A stretch of DNA of 64,000 nt. Origin: Devosia sp. SD17-2 (GTDB lineage: Bacteria; Pseudomonadota; Alphaproteobacteria; Rhizobiales; Devosiaceae). Below, in pieces: positions 32,466-41,223 of the stretch. The stretch's first letter is position 1. Each line of letters starts with the position of its first letter. The stretch spans positions 3,737,001-3,801,000 of the forward strand of contig NZ_CP104002.1 of assembly GCF_029201565.1 (NCBI RefSeq), in the 5' to 3' direction. A program made the position numbers and the translations under genes. The notes under the pieces are model-generated. The model had not been told where the DNA came from. It saw only the letters and a list, made by a program, of their open reading frames with translations, and searched no databases.

Positions 32466-33260
32466 ATGGCGCGTTCCGCCCTTCTCACCGTCATGGTCAA
32501 CGCAGCCTTCAAGGCCGGCAAATCGCTGTCTCGCGACTTCAACGAGGTCGAGAACCTGCAGGTGTCGCGAAAAGGTCCGGCCGATTTCGTCTCCAAGGCC
32601 GACATCAAGGCCGAGCAGATCGTCTTTGACGAACTGCGCAAGGCGCGCCCGACCTATTCCTTCCTGATGGAAGAAGGCGGCGAGGTGAAGGGCACCGACG
32701 GCCAGCATACCTGGATCATCGATCCGCTCGATGGCACCACCAATTTCCTGCATGGCATTCCGCTGTTTGCGGTCGCCATCGCACTGCAGCGCGGCGACGA
32801 TATTGTCGCCTCGGTGATCTACAACCCAATCATGGATGAGCTCTATACCGCCGAAAAGGGCGGTGGGGCCTGGCTCGCCGACCGCAAGCGCCTGCGCGTT
32901 GCGGCCCGCCGCCACCTGTCCGATGCGGTGATCTCCACAGGCATCAAGACCCAGGGCACGTCCAATGACGGCCTGCAGTTGCGCCAGCTGGCCCATATCA
33001 ACCCGGCCGTCGCCGGCATCCGCCGCTCCGGCTCGATCGCGGTCGACATGGCCTGGCTCGCCTCCGGCCGCTTTGACGCGCTTTGGGAAGCCGGTCTCAA
33101 GCCCTGGGACGTGGCGCCGGGCCTGCTCATGGTCAAGGAGGCCGGTGGCCTCGTCACCGACTACGCCGGCCAGCCCGGTTCGGTCTGGAACGGCCAGATC
33201 GTCGCTGGCAATGAAATCCTGCATGGCGCCATGATGAAAGAACTCAAGGCCATCCAGTAA
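32466..33260 (+). CDS. suhB: Inositol monophosphatase family protein
   Basis: 264 residues from the ATG at 32466; the upstream extension of the frame lacks family similarity. The Mg2+-dependent phosphatase signatures are all present: FVSKADIKAEQIV, EEGGEVKG, WIIDPLDGTTNFLHGIP (metal site) and the C-terminal WDVAPGLLMVKEAGG. It hydrolyses sugar or inositol monophosphates in the cytoplasm; related SuhB proteins also act in rRNA transcription antitermination. The symbol is by family resemblance. No neighbour points to a pathway. Confidence 0.88.
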   Translation: MARSALLTVMVNAAFKAGKSLSRDFNEVENLQVSRKGPADFVSKADIKAEQIVFDELRKARPTYSFLMEEGGEVKGTDGQHTWIIDPLDGTTNFLHGIPLFAVAIALQRGDDIVASVIYNPIMDELYTAEKGGGAWLADRKRLRVAARRHLSDAVISTGIKTQGTSNDGLQLRQLAHINPAVAGIRRSGSIAVDMAWLASGRFDALWEAGLKPWDVAPGLLMVKEAGGLVTDYAGQPGSVWNGQIVAGNEILHGAMMKELKAIQ

Positions 33261-33406
33261 GGCCGGGCACCGGTCGGGGCGCAAATCTCTCCGGCTGCCA
33301 TACTGACGCCCCGACAGGCGTTAAGCTTTTCCATTGTCACCTCTATCAGCCGCCTCTAGAGTCCGGGGCGGTTGATTTGCGTTAGGCGGGACAGGGCAAA
33401 GGCACG

Positions 33407-34396
33407 ATGTCGCAAGGTTACGATCCCTATCATCTGGCCAGTCCGACGGTTTATCTCGTCAAGATCGTGATCTTTCTGGTGCTGGTGGCGCTGGTGGGGG
33501 CGATCCTGTTCACCCAGATCACGAGCTTTTTCTGGGCCAACCCGTTCATCAACTCGATGATCTTCTTTGCCCTGTTCGTGGGCATCTTCCTCAGTTTCCG
33601 CCAGATTTTCCGGCTGTTCCCGGAAGTGAAATGGGTCAATTCCCTCCAGGACGGCACCACCACCAATGTGCGCCCGCCGATTCTGCTGGCGCCGGTTGCC
33701 GGCCTTTTGCGCGAGCGCATCGGTGAGGCGATCATTACGCCCTCCTCCATGCGTTCCATCCTCGACTCAGTGGGCAATCGCCTCGACGAGGCCAAGGACA
33801 CGTCGCGCTATCTCACCGGCCTTCTGGTCTTCCTCGGCCTCATGGGCACGTTTTACGGTCTGCTTGAAACCGTGACCTCGGTGGCTGGCGTCATTAATGC
33901 GCTGGACGTGACCTCGAGCGACAGCGGCGCGCTGTTTGCTAATCTCAAGGAAGGCCTTGCGGCCCCGCTGGGCGGCATGGGCACCGCGTTCTCCTCCTCG
34001 CTGTTCGGCCTTGCCGGCTCGCTGGTTCTGGGCTTTCTCGACCTCCAGACAAGCCAGGCGCAGAACGCTTTCTACACCGATCTCGAAGACTGGATGACCT
34101 CCATGACCGAGCTCGACCATCCTGTCAGTGCCATGCAGGCCAATGCCGGCGGCCCGGACATGCAGGCGATGATCGACAGCATCGGCGCCACCATGCAGAG
34201 CCAGAATTCCTCCCAGAACGCGATCCGTGCCATGGCCGAGCTGGCCCGCGGCATCGACGGGCTGGTCAAGCATATCCGCACCGAGCAGGACGATCTCCGG
34301 CGCTATATCAACGAGCAGGGCGAAACCAACAAGAAGCTGCGCGACCTGATCAAGGCCATGCTCAACGAGGCCGACCAGACCGAGCGCCGGGACTAG
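33407..34396 (+). CDS. MotA/TolQ/ExbB-type membrane channel protein
   Basis: 329 residues. Hydrophobic segments lie at about 20-42 and 48-66 (IVIFLVLVALVGAILF, FINSMIFFALFVGIFLSF), and again at about 140-160 (YLTGLLVFLGLMGTFYGLLETV) and 190-215 (GGMGTAFSSSLFGLAGSLVLGF), the last two carrying the G-T-F and T-A-F-x-x-S-L-x-G motifs of TolQ/ExbB/MotA channels. It likely forms a proton-driven unit with the OmpA-domain protein 3 bases downstream. No flagellar genes are near, so a cell-envelope role is more likely than motility. Confidence 0.82.
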   Translation: MSQGYDPYHLASPTVYLVKIVIFLVLVALVGAILFTQITSFFWANPFINSMIFFALFVGIFLSFRQIFRLFPEVKWVNSLQDGTTTNVRPPILLAPVAGLLRERIGEAIITPSSMRSILDSVGNRLDEAKDTSRYLTGLLVFLGLMGTFYGLLETVTSVAGVINALDVTSSDSGALFANLKEGLAAPLGGMGTAFSSSLFGLAGSLVLGFLDLQTSQAQNAFYTDLEDWMTSMTELDHPVSAMQANAGGPDMQAMIDSIGATMQSQNSSQNAIRAMAELARGIDGLVKHIRTEQDDLRRYINEQGETNKKLRDLIKAMLNEADQTERRD

Positions 34397-34399
34397 GCC

Positions 34400-35428
34400 A
34401 TGGCAGGCTCGACCCGCTCCCGCAGGCGGCAGGAGGCCAATTACTGGCCCGGGTTCGTCGATGCGCTGTCCAGCCTTTTGCTGGTCATCATCTTCATGCT
34501 CAGCCTGTTCATGCTGACGCAGTTTTTCCTCGGCCAGGAAATCCAGGGGCGCGATACCGCGCTCTCCCGGCTCAACAGCCAGATCGCCGAGCTGACGGAA
34601 CTGCTGCAGCTCGAGCGCGCCAGCTCCGATGATCTGGCCGACCAGCTGGCCGCTCTGACCGCGACGCTTTCCTCCACCGAAGCCGAGAACGCCGCGCTGG
34701 CCGGGCAATTGGCCGGGATCGGCGCCGGGCTGGGCGACCGGGATTCCACCATTGCCGGGCTGCAGGAAGAGTTGCTCGCGGCCGAGCAATTGTCGGACGA
34801 AGCCAATTCGCAAGTTGCCCTGCTCAACCAGCAGCTGGCGGCCCTGCGCACGCAGATCGCGGCGCTGGAAAACGCGCTCGAGGCCTCCGAGGCCCGCGAC
34901 ACCGAATCACGCACCCAGATCGCCGATCTCGGGCGCCGCCTCAACGTGGCGCTGGCCCAGCGCGTTCAGGATTTGGCGCGCTATCGCTCCGACTTCTTCG
35001 GGCGCTTGCGGCAGATCCTCGAAGGTCGCGCCGATGTGCGCGTCGTGGGTGATCGTTTCGTCTTCCAGTCCGAAGTGCTGTTTTCTGCGGGCCAGGCGAC
35101 GATCGCCACCGAGGGCCTGCCCGAACTCGACGCGCTGGCCGATGCCATTTTGCAGCTCGAAGCGGAAATACCACCCGATATCAACTGGGTGCTGCGCATC
35201 GATGGTCACACCGACAAGCGGCCGATCTCCAATGCCCGCTTCCCGTCCAACTGGGAGCTGTCGGCAGCCCGCGCCATTTCGGTGGCGGAGTATCTCGTCT
35301 CGAAGGGCGTTGCACCCGCCCGGCTCGTCGCCGCCGGCTTCGGCGAATTTGCGCCACTTGATCCGGGCGAAACCGACGAAGCCTACCGCCGCAACCGGCG
35401 CATCGAGTTCAAGCTCACCGAAGGGTAA
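34400..35428 (+). CDS. MotB/OmpA-type peptidoglycan-binding partner
   Basis: 342 residues. One N-terminal membrane segment (GFVDALSSLLLVIIFMLSLFMLTQFFL), in which the early Asp is the likely proton carrier of MotB-like proteins, is followed by a long coiled coil (about 50-170, heptads rich in L, A, E and Q) and a C-terminal OmpA domain (VLRIDGHTDKRPISNARFPSNWELSAARAISV and RRIEFKLTE). The coiled coil should span the periplasm to reach peptidoglycan. The gene directly follows its channel partner, so the two form a motor-like unit. Confidence 0.85.
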   Translation: MAGSTRSRRRQEANYWPGFVDALSSLLLVIIFMLSLFMLTQFFLGQEIQGRDTALSRLNSQIAELTELLQLERASSDDLADQLAALTATLSSTEAENAALAGQLAGIGAGLGDRDSTIAGLQEELLAAEQLSDEANSQVALLNQQLAALRTQIAALENALEASEARDTESRTQIADLGRRLNVALAQRVQDLARYRSDFFGRLRQILEGRADVRVVGDRFVFQSEVLFSAGQATIATEGLPELDALADAILQLEAEIPPDINWVLRIDGHTDKRPISNARFPSNWELSAARAISVAEYLVSKGVAPARLVAAGFGEFAPLDPGETDEAYRRNRRIEFKLTEG

Positions 35429-35460
35429 TCCCCCGACGGCTGCACGCCGACCGAGCTGGA

Positions 35461-35634
35461 TACCCCCACCCAACCTCCCCCTGGTAGGGGGAGGAGCCCA
35501 TAGGGGCCCTCGATATCTGCACATCCACTGGCCGATCCCTCCCCCTTCTTCAGGGGGAGGTTAGGTGCGGGGGTGCGATTGACGCCAAAACCTTCACCCC
35601 TCACCCCGCCCTCTCCCCTGAGGGGCGAGGGGGC
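35461..35634. repeat. Palindromic intergenic repeat cluster 1
   Basis: Three GC-rich palindromes at about 35461-35497, 35537-35575 and 35595-35634. Each has a core like CTCCCCCTGGTAGGGGGAG with a C-rich flank such as CCCCCACCCAACC. The stretch between the OmpA-type gene and the ABC gene has no coding region. Confidence 0.75.
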
Positions 35635-35697
35635 GATAGAGCCGAGAAGGTGGTGCACGGCAGGAGCCTTCAGTCGGCCCCACCTCAAAAATCCAAA

Positions 35698-37506
35698 CTA
35701 CTCGGCGCGGAACTGCAGTTTTGCCAGCTCGGCATAACGGCCGCCCTTGGCGACGAGTTCGTCGTGGGTGCCCTGGTCGATGACCTCACCGGCTTCGAGA
35801 ACCAGGATATTGTCGGCGTCGCGGATGGTGGCGAGGCGGTGCGCAATGACCAGCGTGGTGCGGCCCTGCATCAGGTGTTCGAGGGCCATCTGCACGAGAC
35901 GCTCGGACTGGGCGTCGAGCGCGCTAGTGGCCTCGTCGAGCAGCAGGATGGGCGCGTTCTTGAGGATGGCACGGGCAATGGCGAGGCGCTGTTTCTGGCC
36001 GCCCGACAGCATGACGCCGCGTTCGCCGACGATGGTGTCATAGCCCTTTGGCAGATCGAGCACGAAGTCATGGACCAAGGCAGCGCGCGAAGCGGCCTCG
36101 ATCTCGGCTTCCGTGGCGTCGGGCTTGCCGAAGCGGATATTGTCGGCGATCGAGCCGGCGAAGATCGTCGGTTCCTGCTCGACATAGGCGAAGCGCTGGC
36201 GCAGCTCGAAGAGGCTGGTATCGCGGATATCGACGCCATCGACGAGAATACGGCCGCTGGTGACGTCATAGAGCCTCTGCAGCAGCGAAAGCGTGGTCGA
36301 CTTGCCCGATCCCGAGGGGCCAACCAATGCCACCGTCTGGCCCTTGCCCACGTTGAAGCTGAGGTCGCGCAGCACCCGATCATCGGAGGCCGGGTCATAG
36401 CCGAAATCGACGGCCTCGAAGGCGACAGTGCCGAGCGATGGCTTTGGCAGGGCAATCGGGTGTTCCGGATCGCGGATCACCGCGTCGGTATCGAGGATTT
36501 CGGTGAGACGTTCCATTGAGCCTGCCACCGACTGCAGCGTGCCCAAAACTTCTGAGAGATTGGTCAGAGCGCCCGAGGCCATCAGGGCATAGACCATGAA
36601 CTGGGCCAGCTGGCCGGCAGTGACGGAGCCGTCGAACACGGCACGGGCACCCCACCACACGAGGCCCACAAGGGCACAAGTGCCCAGGAAAATGACCAGC
36701 GACACAAGAATGGAGCGCGCGCCGAGGCGACGGACTTCCGCGCCATAGCTGGCTTCGGTGCGCGTCTGGTAGATGTCCGCCTGCACCTCTTCCTGGGTGA
36801 AGGATTTTACCGTGCGGGTGGCGCCGAGCATTTCGGTGGCCATGGCCGAAAGATCGGCCAGGGCATCCTGGGTGTTGCGCGACATGCCGCGCAGGCGGCG
36901 GGAATAGAGCATAACCGGGAAGATGATCGCCGGCACGGCAATGACGACAGCCACGGTCAGCACCGGGCTGGTGAGAATCATCATCGCCAGCGCGCCGATG
37001 ATCGAGACCATGGAGCGCAGGGCGAGCGAGAAGCTCGAGCCCACTGCGCCCCGGATGATGGCGGTGTCACCATTGAGGCGGCTGGTGAGCTCACCGACGC
37101 GATTGGTGTCAAAATAGCGCGCATCGAGCTTGAGCAGATGCGAGAACACCGCCTGGCGCAGATCGGCAACGACGCGCTCGCCGATGACGGAGATAAAATA
37201 GAAGCGCGCGCCGCTGGCAATGGCCATGACGAAGGCGATGGCAATGATCCACCAGCCATAGCGGCCGACATTGTCGAGGTTCTGTGCAATAAAGCCTTCG
37301 TCGATCACGCCGCCCAGAAAAGCGGGGATGGCTAGCGAGGCCGATGCCGACACCAGAAGAAACAATATGGTAAGGCCAAGGCGCACCGGATAGGCCAGCA
37401 TGAACGGCAGGAGACGGCGCAGGGGCTGCAGCCGTTTCGGCTCAAGCCGGGGCGTTTCGATGATCTGCTCGGGCTTGTTTTCCGCCGGGACGGCTTGATC
37501 TGTCAT
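35698..37506 (-). CDS. ABC exporter, fused membrane and ATPase domains
   Basis: 602 residues from the ATG at 37506; the longer upstream frame is rejected as low-quality coding. Six membrane segments fill residues about 30-320 (LTILFLLVSASASLAIPAFL, GWWIIAIAFVMAIASGARF and so on). The nucleotide domain has Walker A VGPSGSGKSTTL, signature LSGGQKQRLAIARAIL and Walker B ILLLDEATSALD, with the H-loop as VIAHRLATI. It works as a homodimer in the inner membrane, exporting lipid, peptide or drug; the substrate is unknown. It is divergent from rpmE. Confidence 0.92.
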   Translation of the reverse strand: MTDQAVPAENKPEQIIETPRLEPKRLQPLRRLLPFMLAYPVRLGLTILFLLVSASASLAIPAFLGGVIDEGFIAQNLDNVGRYGWWIIAIAFVMAIASGARFYFISVIGERVVADLRQAVFSHLLKLDARYFDTNRVGELTSRLNGDTAIIRGAVGSSFSLALRSMVSIIGALAMMILTSPVLTVAVVIAVPAIIFPVMLYSRRLRGMSRNTQDALADLSAMATEMLGATRTVKSFTQEEVQADIYQTRTEASYGAEVRRLGARSILVSLVIFLGTCALVGLVWWGARAVFDGSVTAGQLAQFMVYALMASGALTNLSEVLGTLQSVAGSMERLTEILDTDAVIRDPEHPIALPKPSLGTVAFEAVDFGYDPASDDRVLRDLSFNVGKGQTVALVGPSGSGKSTTLSLLQRLYDVTSGRILVDGVDIRDTSLFELRQRFAYVEQEPTIFAGSIADNIRFGKPDATEAEIEAASRAALVHDFVLDLPKGYDTIVGERGVMLSGGQKQRLAIARAILKNAPILLLDEATSALDAQSERLVQMALEHLMQGRTTLVIAHRLATIRDADNILVLEAGEVIDQGTHDELVAKGGRYAELAKLQFRAE

Positions 37507-37679
37507 AGGCTGGTCCGCCGCTCCGGTTGTTTTTTGCCGCCGCGCGGCGGTCCGTTCGATATAGGCTCGGGGGCTGGGAGCGGCAACAGGCAGCTTGCGG
37601 GTAAAATTGCCGCTGTCACGCCCTTGCCTAAACGGGCTTGGTTCTGTAATAGACCGACCAACACAAGTTTCCAGCTCTC

Positions 37680-37697
37680 CGGGCGCCACGGCGCCCG
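37680..37697 (+). promoter_or_regulatory. Perfect hairpin just before rpmE
   Basis: CGGGCGCC-AC-GGCGCCCG with GTTTGATTT after it, 20 bases before the rpmE start. It could be a ribosomal-protein mRNA leader element or an upstream terminator. Confidence 0.4.
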
Positions 37698-37717
37698 TTT
37701 GATTTGAGGCGCATGCG

Positions 37718-37939
37718 ATGAAGTCCGATATCCATCCCGACTACCACACCATCAACGTGGTCATGACCGACGGCACCACCTACCAGACCCGTTCGACCTA
37801 CGGTAAGGAAGGCGATACGCTGCAGCTCGACATCGACTCCAAGACCCATCCCGCCTGGACCGGCGGCACGGGCCAGCTGATGGACCGCGGTGGTCGCGTG
37901 TCGCGCTTCAAGGAGCGCTTCAAGGGTCTCGGCCTCTAA
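37718..37939 (+). CDS. rpmE: 50S ribosomal protein L31
   Basis: 73 residues, full length: [27 protein letters not shown], then [25 protein letters not shown]. It sits at the 50S-30S bridge of the ribosome. The CxxC zinc motif of the zinc-binding L31 type is absent, so this is a zinc-independent form, common in alphaproteobacteria. An intrinsic terminator follows. Confidence 0.96.
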   Translation: MKSDIHPDYHTINVVMTDGTTYQTRSTYGKEGDTLQLDIDSKTHPAWTGGTGQLMDRGGRVSRFKERFKGLGL

Positions 37940-37962
37940 GGCTCGCCCTGGCGAAAAGTTTC

Positions 37963-37989
37963 AAAGCCCGGCCTTGTGCCGGGCTTTTT
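37963..37989 (+). terminator. Intrinsic terminator after rpmE
   Basis: AAAGCCCGG pairs with CCGGGCTTT around a short loop, ending in TTTTT. Confidence 0.9.
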
Positions 37990-38056
37990 GCTGTTCACGG
38001 CCATGTCGCAGCGGAGCAAAAGCTTCGCAACCACGGCGTGCGGGAGGGTTTTCCAC

Positions 38057-38374
38057 ATGCGATTTACGCTGTTCTTTGCTGCCGCCATTCTGGAGATCGC
38101 CGGGTGCTTTCTCGTCTGGCAGGCGTGGCGGCAGGGCCCGGTGTGGCTCTGGGCCCCTGCCCTTGTCGCGCTGGGCGCCTTCGCCTGGCTCCTCGCCCTC
38201 AGCGGGATGGATAGCGCCGGGCGCACCTTCGCCATCTATGGCGGCATCTATGTGCTGGCCTCGGTGGCCTTCATGGTGTGGGTCGAGGGCGTGCGGCCCG
38301 ATCGCTGGGATCTGGCCGGCATCATGCTGACGCTGGCCGGGGCGGCCGTCATCTTCTTTGCCCCGCGCAGCTGA
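38057..38374 (+). CDS. YnfA family membrane protein
   Basis: 105 residues from the ATG at 38057. Four membrane helices are evident (LFFAAAILEIAGCFLVWQAW, LWAPALVALGAFAWLLAL, FAIYGGIYVLASVAFMVW, IMLTLAGAAVIFFA). The AILEIAGCFLVWQ and YGGIYVLAS motifs define UPF0060/YnfA, small multidrug resistance-like proteins of unproven role in most bacteria. Its neighbours, rpmE and a DUF1465 gene, give no functional hint. Confidence 0.9.
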   Translation: MRFTLFFAAAILEIAGCFLVWQAWRQGPVWLWAPALVALGAFAWLLALSGMDSAGRTFAIYGGIYVLASVAFMVWVEGVRPDRWDLAGIMLTLAGAAVIFFAPRS

Positions 38375-38386
38375 AGCACAGAGAGG

Positions 38387-38908
38387 TTAGCGCTTGGCCT
38401 GGAAGGCGGCGTGCAGGCGGGAGAACTGATCGGCAATGCCATTGGTCTGGCCGGCCGGCTGATCGGGCAAGGCGCCACGTTCGAGCTGATCGAGCTGCAT
38501 GACGCGATCGAACAGGCGATCGCCCTTGTCGATGAAATCGCGCAGGATCTGCGGCAGGAGGTCATAGCCCGGACCACCGCGCTCGGATGGCGTGGCGGAA
38601 AACTTGACCTTTTCCTTTTCGGCGCGGGCGTTCTCGCGGCTGATCTCGCCTTCGTTGACGGCGCGCTGCAGCAGAAGCCAGGAGGCGATCTGCATCAGGC
38701 GCGTGGTCAGGCGCATGGATTCGGTGGCGTAGAGAAAAGCAGCTTCGCGCGGCAGGAAGCGACTGTCTTCGCGCCCGTCCTCGTCGAGATAGACGGCAAC
38801 TTCCTCGATCAGCCCCATGCCTTCGCGATAGAGCGCCGTAAAGCCCCCGGAAGCCGCGATACGCGGTCCGATCGCTATTGCCGATGTGCTGTCGCCCTGT
38901 TCCGCCAT
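38387..38908 (-). CDS. DUF1465 family protein
   Basis: 173 residues from the ATG at 38908, preceded by GGAAG. The conserved core is present: SFxxLYREGMxLIEEVAVYLD (here ALYREGMGLIEEVAVYLDEDG), FLPREAAFLYATESMRLTTRLMQIASWLLLQRAV, NEGEISxENA and LPQILRDFIDKGDRLFDRVMQLD. The protein is helical and cytoplasmic and almost restricted to alphaproteobacteria. Its function is unknown. Confidence 0.9.
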   Translation of the reverse strand: MAEQGDSTSAIAIGPRIAASGGFTALYREGMGLIEEVAVYLDEDGREDSRFLPREAAFLYATESMRLTTRLMQIASWLLLQRAVNEGEISRENARAEKEKVKFSATPSERGGPGYDLLPQILRDFIDKGDRLFDRVMQLDQLERGALPDQPAGQTNGIADQFSRLHAAFQAKR

Positions 38909-39035
38909 TCCGCTTCCTAAGTCATGGTGCCGGAGATTGCCCGCCGTCACGATCGAACCATAGGCCCGATCCCGGCAAGCGTCACCCTTGCGATTGTACT
39001 TAGGCTAAGATGTGGTTAGCCGCCAGACCAAGTGA

Positions 39036-39065
39036 ACAAAAAGAAAGAGCCGTAAAAACGGCTCT
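39036..39065 (-). terminator. Intrinsic terminator on the minus strand
   Basis: AGAGCCGT pairs with ACGGCTCT; on the minus strand a TTCTTTTTGT run follows. It would end transcripts coming from the small gene at 39209-39421. Confidence 0.75.
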
Positions 39066-39208
39066 CGAAGTTAACAGGGAGGCGTCAAACAGAGGGAGAA
39101 ACCGCTCTGAAGAATTCAGAAGAATCTGAATAATGAGACCTTACCCGTAAACTCTTAATTGTATGTTAATGGGACAGACTTTCTTAACCCTGCCCACCGA
39201 GGCTTTGT

Positions 39209-39421
39209 TTACCAGCCTTGAGCACCCGATGAACTATCGAGCAGCGTCCGGCCGGTCAACGTGATCAGGCAGGTGCCGGCGACGGTCTCGACCCAGCCCT
39301 TTTCTTCGAGGGACCGCAGCTGGGTGGCTGCTGCACCACCGAAACGGCCTTCGGCCAAAGCGCGCAAATGCGCCAGCTCTGCCGGGCGCACACCTTCAAG
39401 AATGCTATCGATCTGTCGCAT
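39209..39421 (-). CDS. Small winged-helix-like protein
   Basis: 70 residues, ATG preceded by GGGAGA. RPAELAHLRALAEGRFGGAAATQLRSLEEKGWVETV then a GTCLITLTGRTLLDS hairpin look like a miniature winged helix, where LEEKGWV is the end of the recognition helix and the G-x-x-L-T-x-x-G part is the wing. No family is recognised. A regulatory role is inferred from the fold. Confidence 0.65.
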   Translation of the reverse strand: MRQIDSILEGVRPAELAHLRALAEGRFGGAAATQLRSLEEKGWVETVAGTCLITLTGRTLLDSSSGAQGW

Positions 39422-39455
39422 CGTTTTCTCCCATCATTCGCCCGGACCAAACGGT

Positions 39456-39680
39456 CTACGGGCGGCGAAACGGCGGCTTTCTGTAGCGGGCCGCCTGCAA
39501 TTGCCACACAAATGTCTGGACTGGCTGCTCGCGCCAGGCGCGCTCGCCCGGCGTTCGGGCGGATGCCACAGGGCTGCGCTCCCGGTCGGGAGCCCGCGCT
39601 GATGCCTTGAGCGCCCGCCGCACGGCGCAAAGGCCAGTCACCACAAAAAGGACGACGACAGAAAAAAGGTTCCAGTTCAT
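39456..39680 (-). CDS. Possible small membrane protein
   Basis: 74 residues; the N-terminus MNWNLFSVVVLFVVTGLCAVRRAL is one hydrophobic segment followed by a basic, Arg- and Pro-rich tail. No ribosome site or family is evident. It may be a real single-pass protein or a chance frame; codon use does not decide. Confidence 0.3.
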   Translation of the reverse strand: MNWNLFSVVVLFVVTGLCAVRRALKASARAPDRERSPVASARTPGERAWREQPVQTFVWQLQAARYRKPPFRRP

Positions 39681-39786
39681 TTTCAGGCTTTCCCAGGCTC
39701 AGCGGGCACCCTAGCCGCTTCCGCTGGCAGCCCCCATCTTAACCAGTGATTAACCTTAACCTGTAGCAAGAAGGCCGGCGAAAGCC

Positions 39787-39972
39787 TCAGAACTTGAAGG
39801 CAGCCTCGGCGGCCTTGCGTGTGTGACCGCGGGCATCGATGGCGGCCTTGAGCCGGACAATCTCGCCTTCGAGCAGGGTAATGCGCTGCTCGAGTTCGCC
39901 CACCGACAGGGCATCGAGCGCCATGCCGACCTCATGGGCTGTCGGAGCCTTGCGGTTCTCTTCCTCGATCAT
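39787..39972 (-). CDS. DUF1192 family protein
   Basis: 61 residues from the ATG at 39972, preceded by GGGAGAG. MIEEENRKAPTAHEVGMALDALSVGELEQRITLLEGEIVRLKAAI is the DUF1192 hallmark, with a heptad coiled coil and a C-terminal R-K-A-A-E-A-x-F-K. Such small proteins are conserved in Hyphomicrobiales, often next to a quinone oxidoreductase gene as here (divergent, 80 bases). Function unknown. Confidence 0.88.
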   Translation of the reverse strand: MIEEENRKAPTAHEVGMALDALSVGELEQRITLLEGEIVRLKAAIDARGHTRKAAEAAFKF

Positions 39973-40051
39973 GACACTCTCCCTTTGGACATTGGTCATA
40001 GATTAGCGCAGCGGCCTTGCCGAGCAAGCGCGCTTGGGCAAACATGCTGGC

Positions 40052-41086
40052 ATGACACCATCACATTTCCTGCCAGCCGACATGCTGGCCACCGCCATTA
40101 CCGCCCCCGGTGGGCCAGAACAATTGGTCGCGAGCCGCCATCCCCTGCCCGCGATCGGGTCCGGCGACATCCTCATCCGCATGGCGGCAGCCGGGGTCAA
40201 TGGCCCCGACCTGGCGCAAAGGCGTGGCCATTACGATCCCCCACCGGGCGCATCGCCGCTTCCCGGGCTCGAAGTCTCGGGAACGGTGTCAGCGGTAGGC
40301 GCCGATGTCAGCAATCACAAGGTGGGCGACGCGGTCATGGCGCTGACAAATGGCGGCGGCTATGCCGAATATGTTGCCGTGCCGGCCGGCCAGGTGCTGC
40401 CCGTGCCGCAGGGCTGGAGCTTTGCCGAGGCAGCCGCCCTGCCCGAGACCTGGTACACCGTCACCCAGACCCTCGTCATGCGTGCAGGCCTTGAGGCCGG
40501 CATGAGCGTGCTGGTGCACGGCGCCTCTGGCGGCATTGGCGGCGCGGCCATCCAAATCGCCGGGCTTTTGGGCGCACGGGCCATCGGGGTCACCTCAACC
40601 CCTGAAAAAGCCGCCTACGCCAAGGCCATGGGCGCACACGCCACCATTGATCGCAGCGAAGACATCGCCGCCCGCGCCAAGGAACTGACTAACGGCAAGG
40701 GTGTCGACCGCGTCGTCGACGTCATCGGCGGGGACATGGCGGGGGTCAATGTCGCGGCCTCGGCCCGCAACGGTCACATTGTTCAGATCTCGACCCTCGA
40801 CGGCGGCACCGCGGCAGTGCCCTTGCGGCTGATAATGGCCAAGGGCATCACGCTGTCGGGATCGACCCTGCGCCCACAGGACAGCGCTACCAAGCGGGCC
40901 ATCGCCGAGCGCGTGGCGACGTTCCTTCCTGCCCTCGCCGCCCTCGGCTGGCGCAAGCCCGACATCCGGCTTTTTGATCTCGAAAACGCGGCTGAAGCCC
41001 ATGCGGCGATGGAGGGGCGCGGCCATATCGGCAAGCTCGTGCTGCTCAGCGCATACGGACGCGAGAGTGCGGCGGATCTGTCTTAA
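40052..41086 (+). CDS. NAD(P)H quinone oxidoreductase (zeta-crystallin/PIG3 family)
   Basis: 344 residues, start ATG at 40052. The medium-chain dehydrogenase fold without zinc shows GAHTVSGIVSAVG-like GLEVSGTVSAVGADVSNHKVGDAVMAL, then AEAAALPETWYTVTQTL, the Rossmann loop VHGASGGIGGAAIQIA and the NADP-site segment GVTSTPEKAAYAKAMGA. It reduces quinones or enones with NADPH in the cytoplasm. The usual order is with a DUF1192 gene upstream on the other strand and trcR downstream. Confidence 0.9.
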   Translation: MTPSHFLPADMLATAITAPGGPEQLVASRHPLPAIGSGDILIRMAAAGVNGPDLAQRRGHYDPPPGASPLPGLEVSGTVSAVGADVSNHKVGDAVMALTNGGGYAEYVAVPAGQVLPVPQGWSFAEAAALPETWYTVTQTLVMRAGLEAGMSVLVHGASGGIGGAAIQIAGLLGARAIGVTSTPEKAAYAKAMGAHATIDRSEDIAARAKELTNGKGVDRVVDVIGGDMAGVNVAASARNGHIVQISTLDGGTAAVPLRLIMAKGITLSGSTLRPQDSATKRAIAERVATFLPALAALGWRKPDIRLFDLENAAEAHAAMEGRGHIGKLVLLSAYGRESAADLS

Positions 41087-41223
41087 TAAATCCTTGGCAG
41101 AGTTGATAAGCGTTGCAGGATTGAGCGCAAAACTCTATATTAGGGACAGTTTCCCCTCAGCATTTGGCCAAGAGGCGGAGCGGCCCGGTGGAAAACCGGC
41201 CGCGCCACCAGGAGAGAATTGAC

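Noticed and set aside
35461..35634. Possible CRISPR array
   Set aside because: The units are palindromes of unequal length and spacing with diverged sequence, not identical repeats with regular spacers. No cas genes are present.
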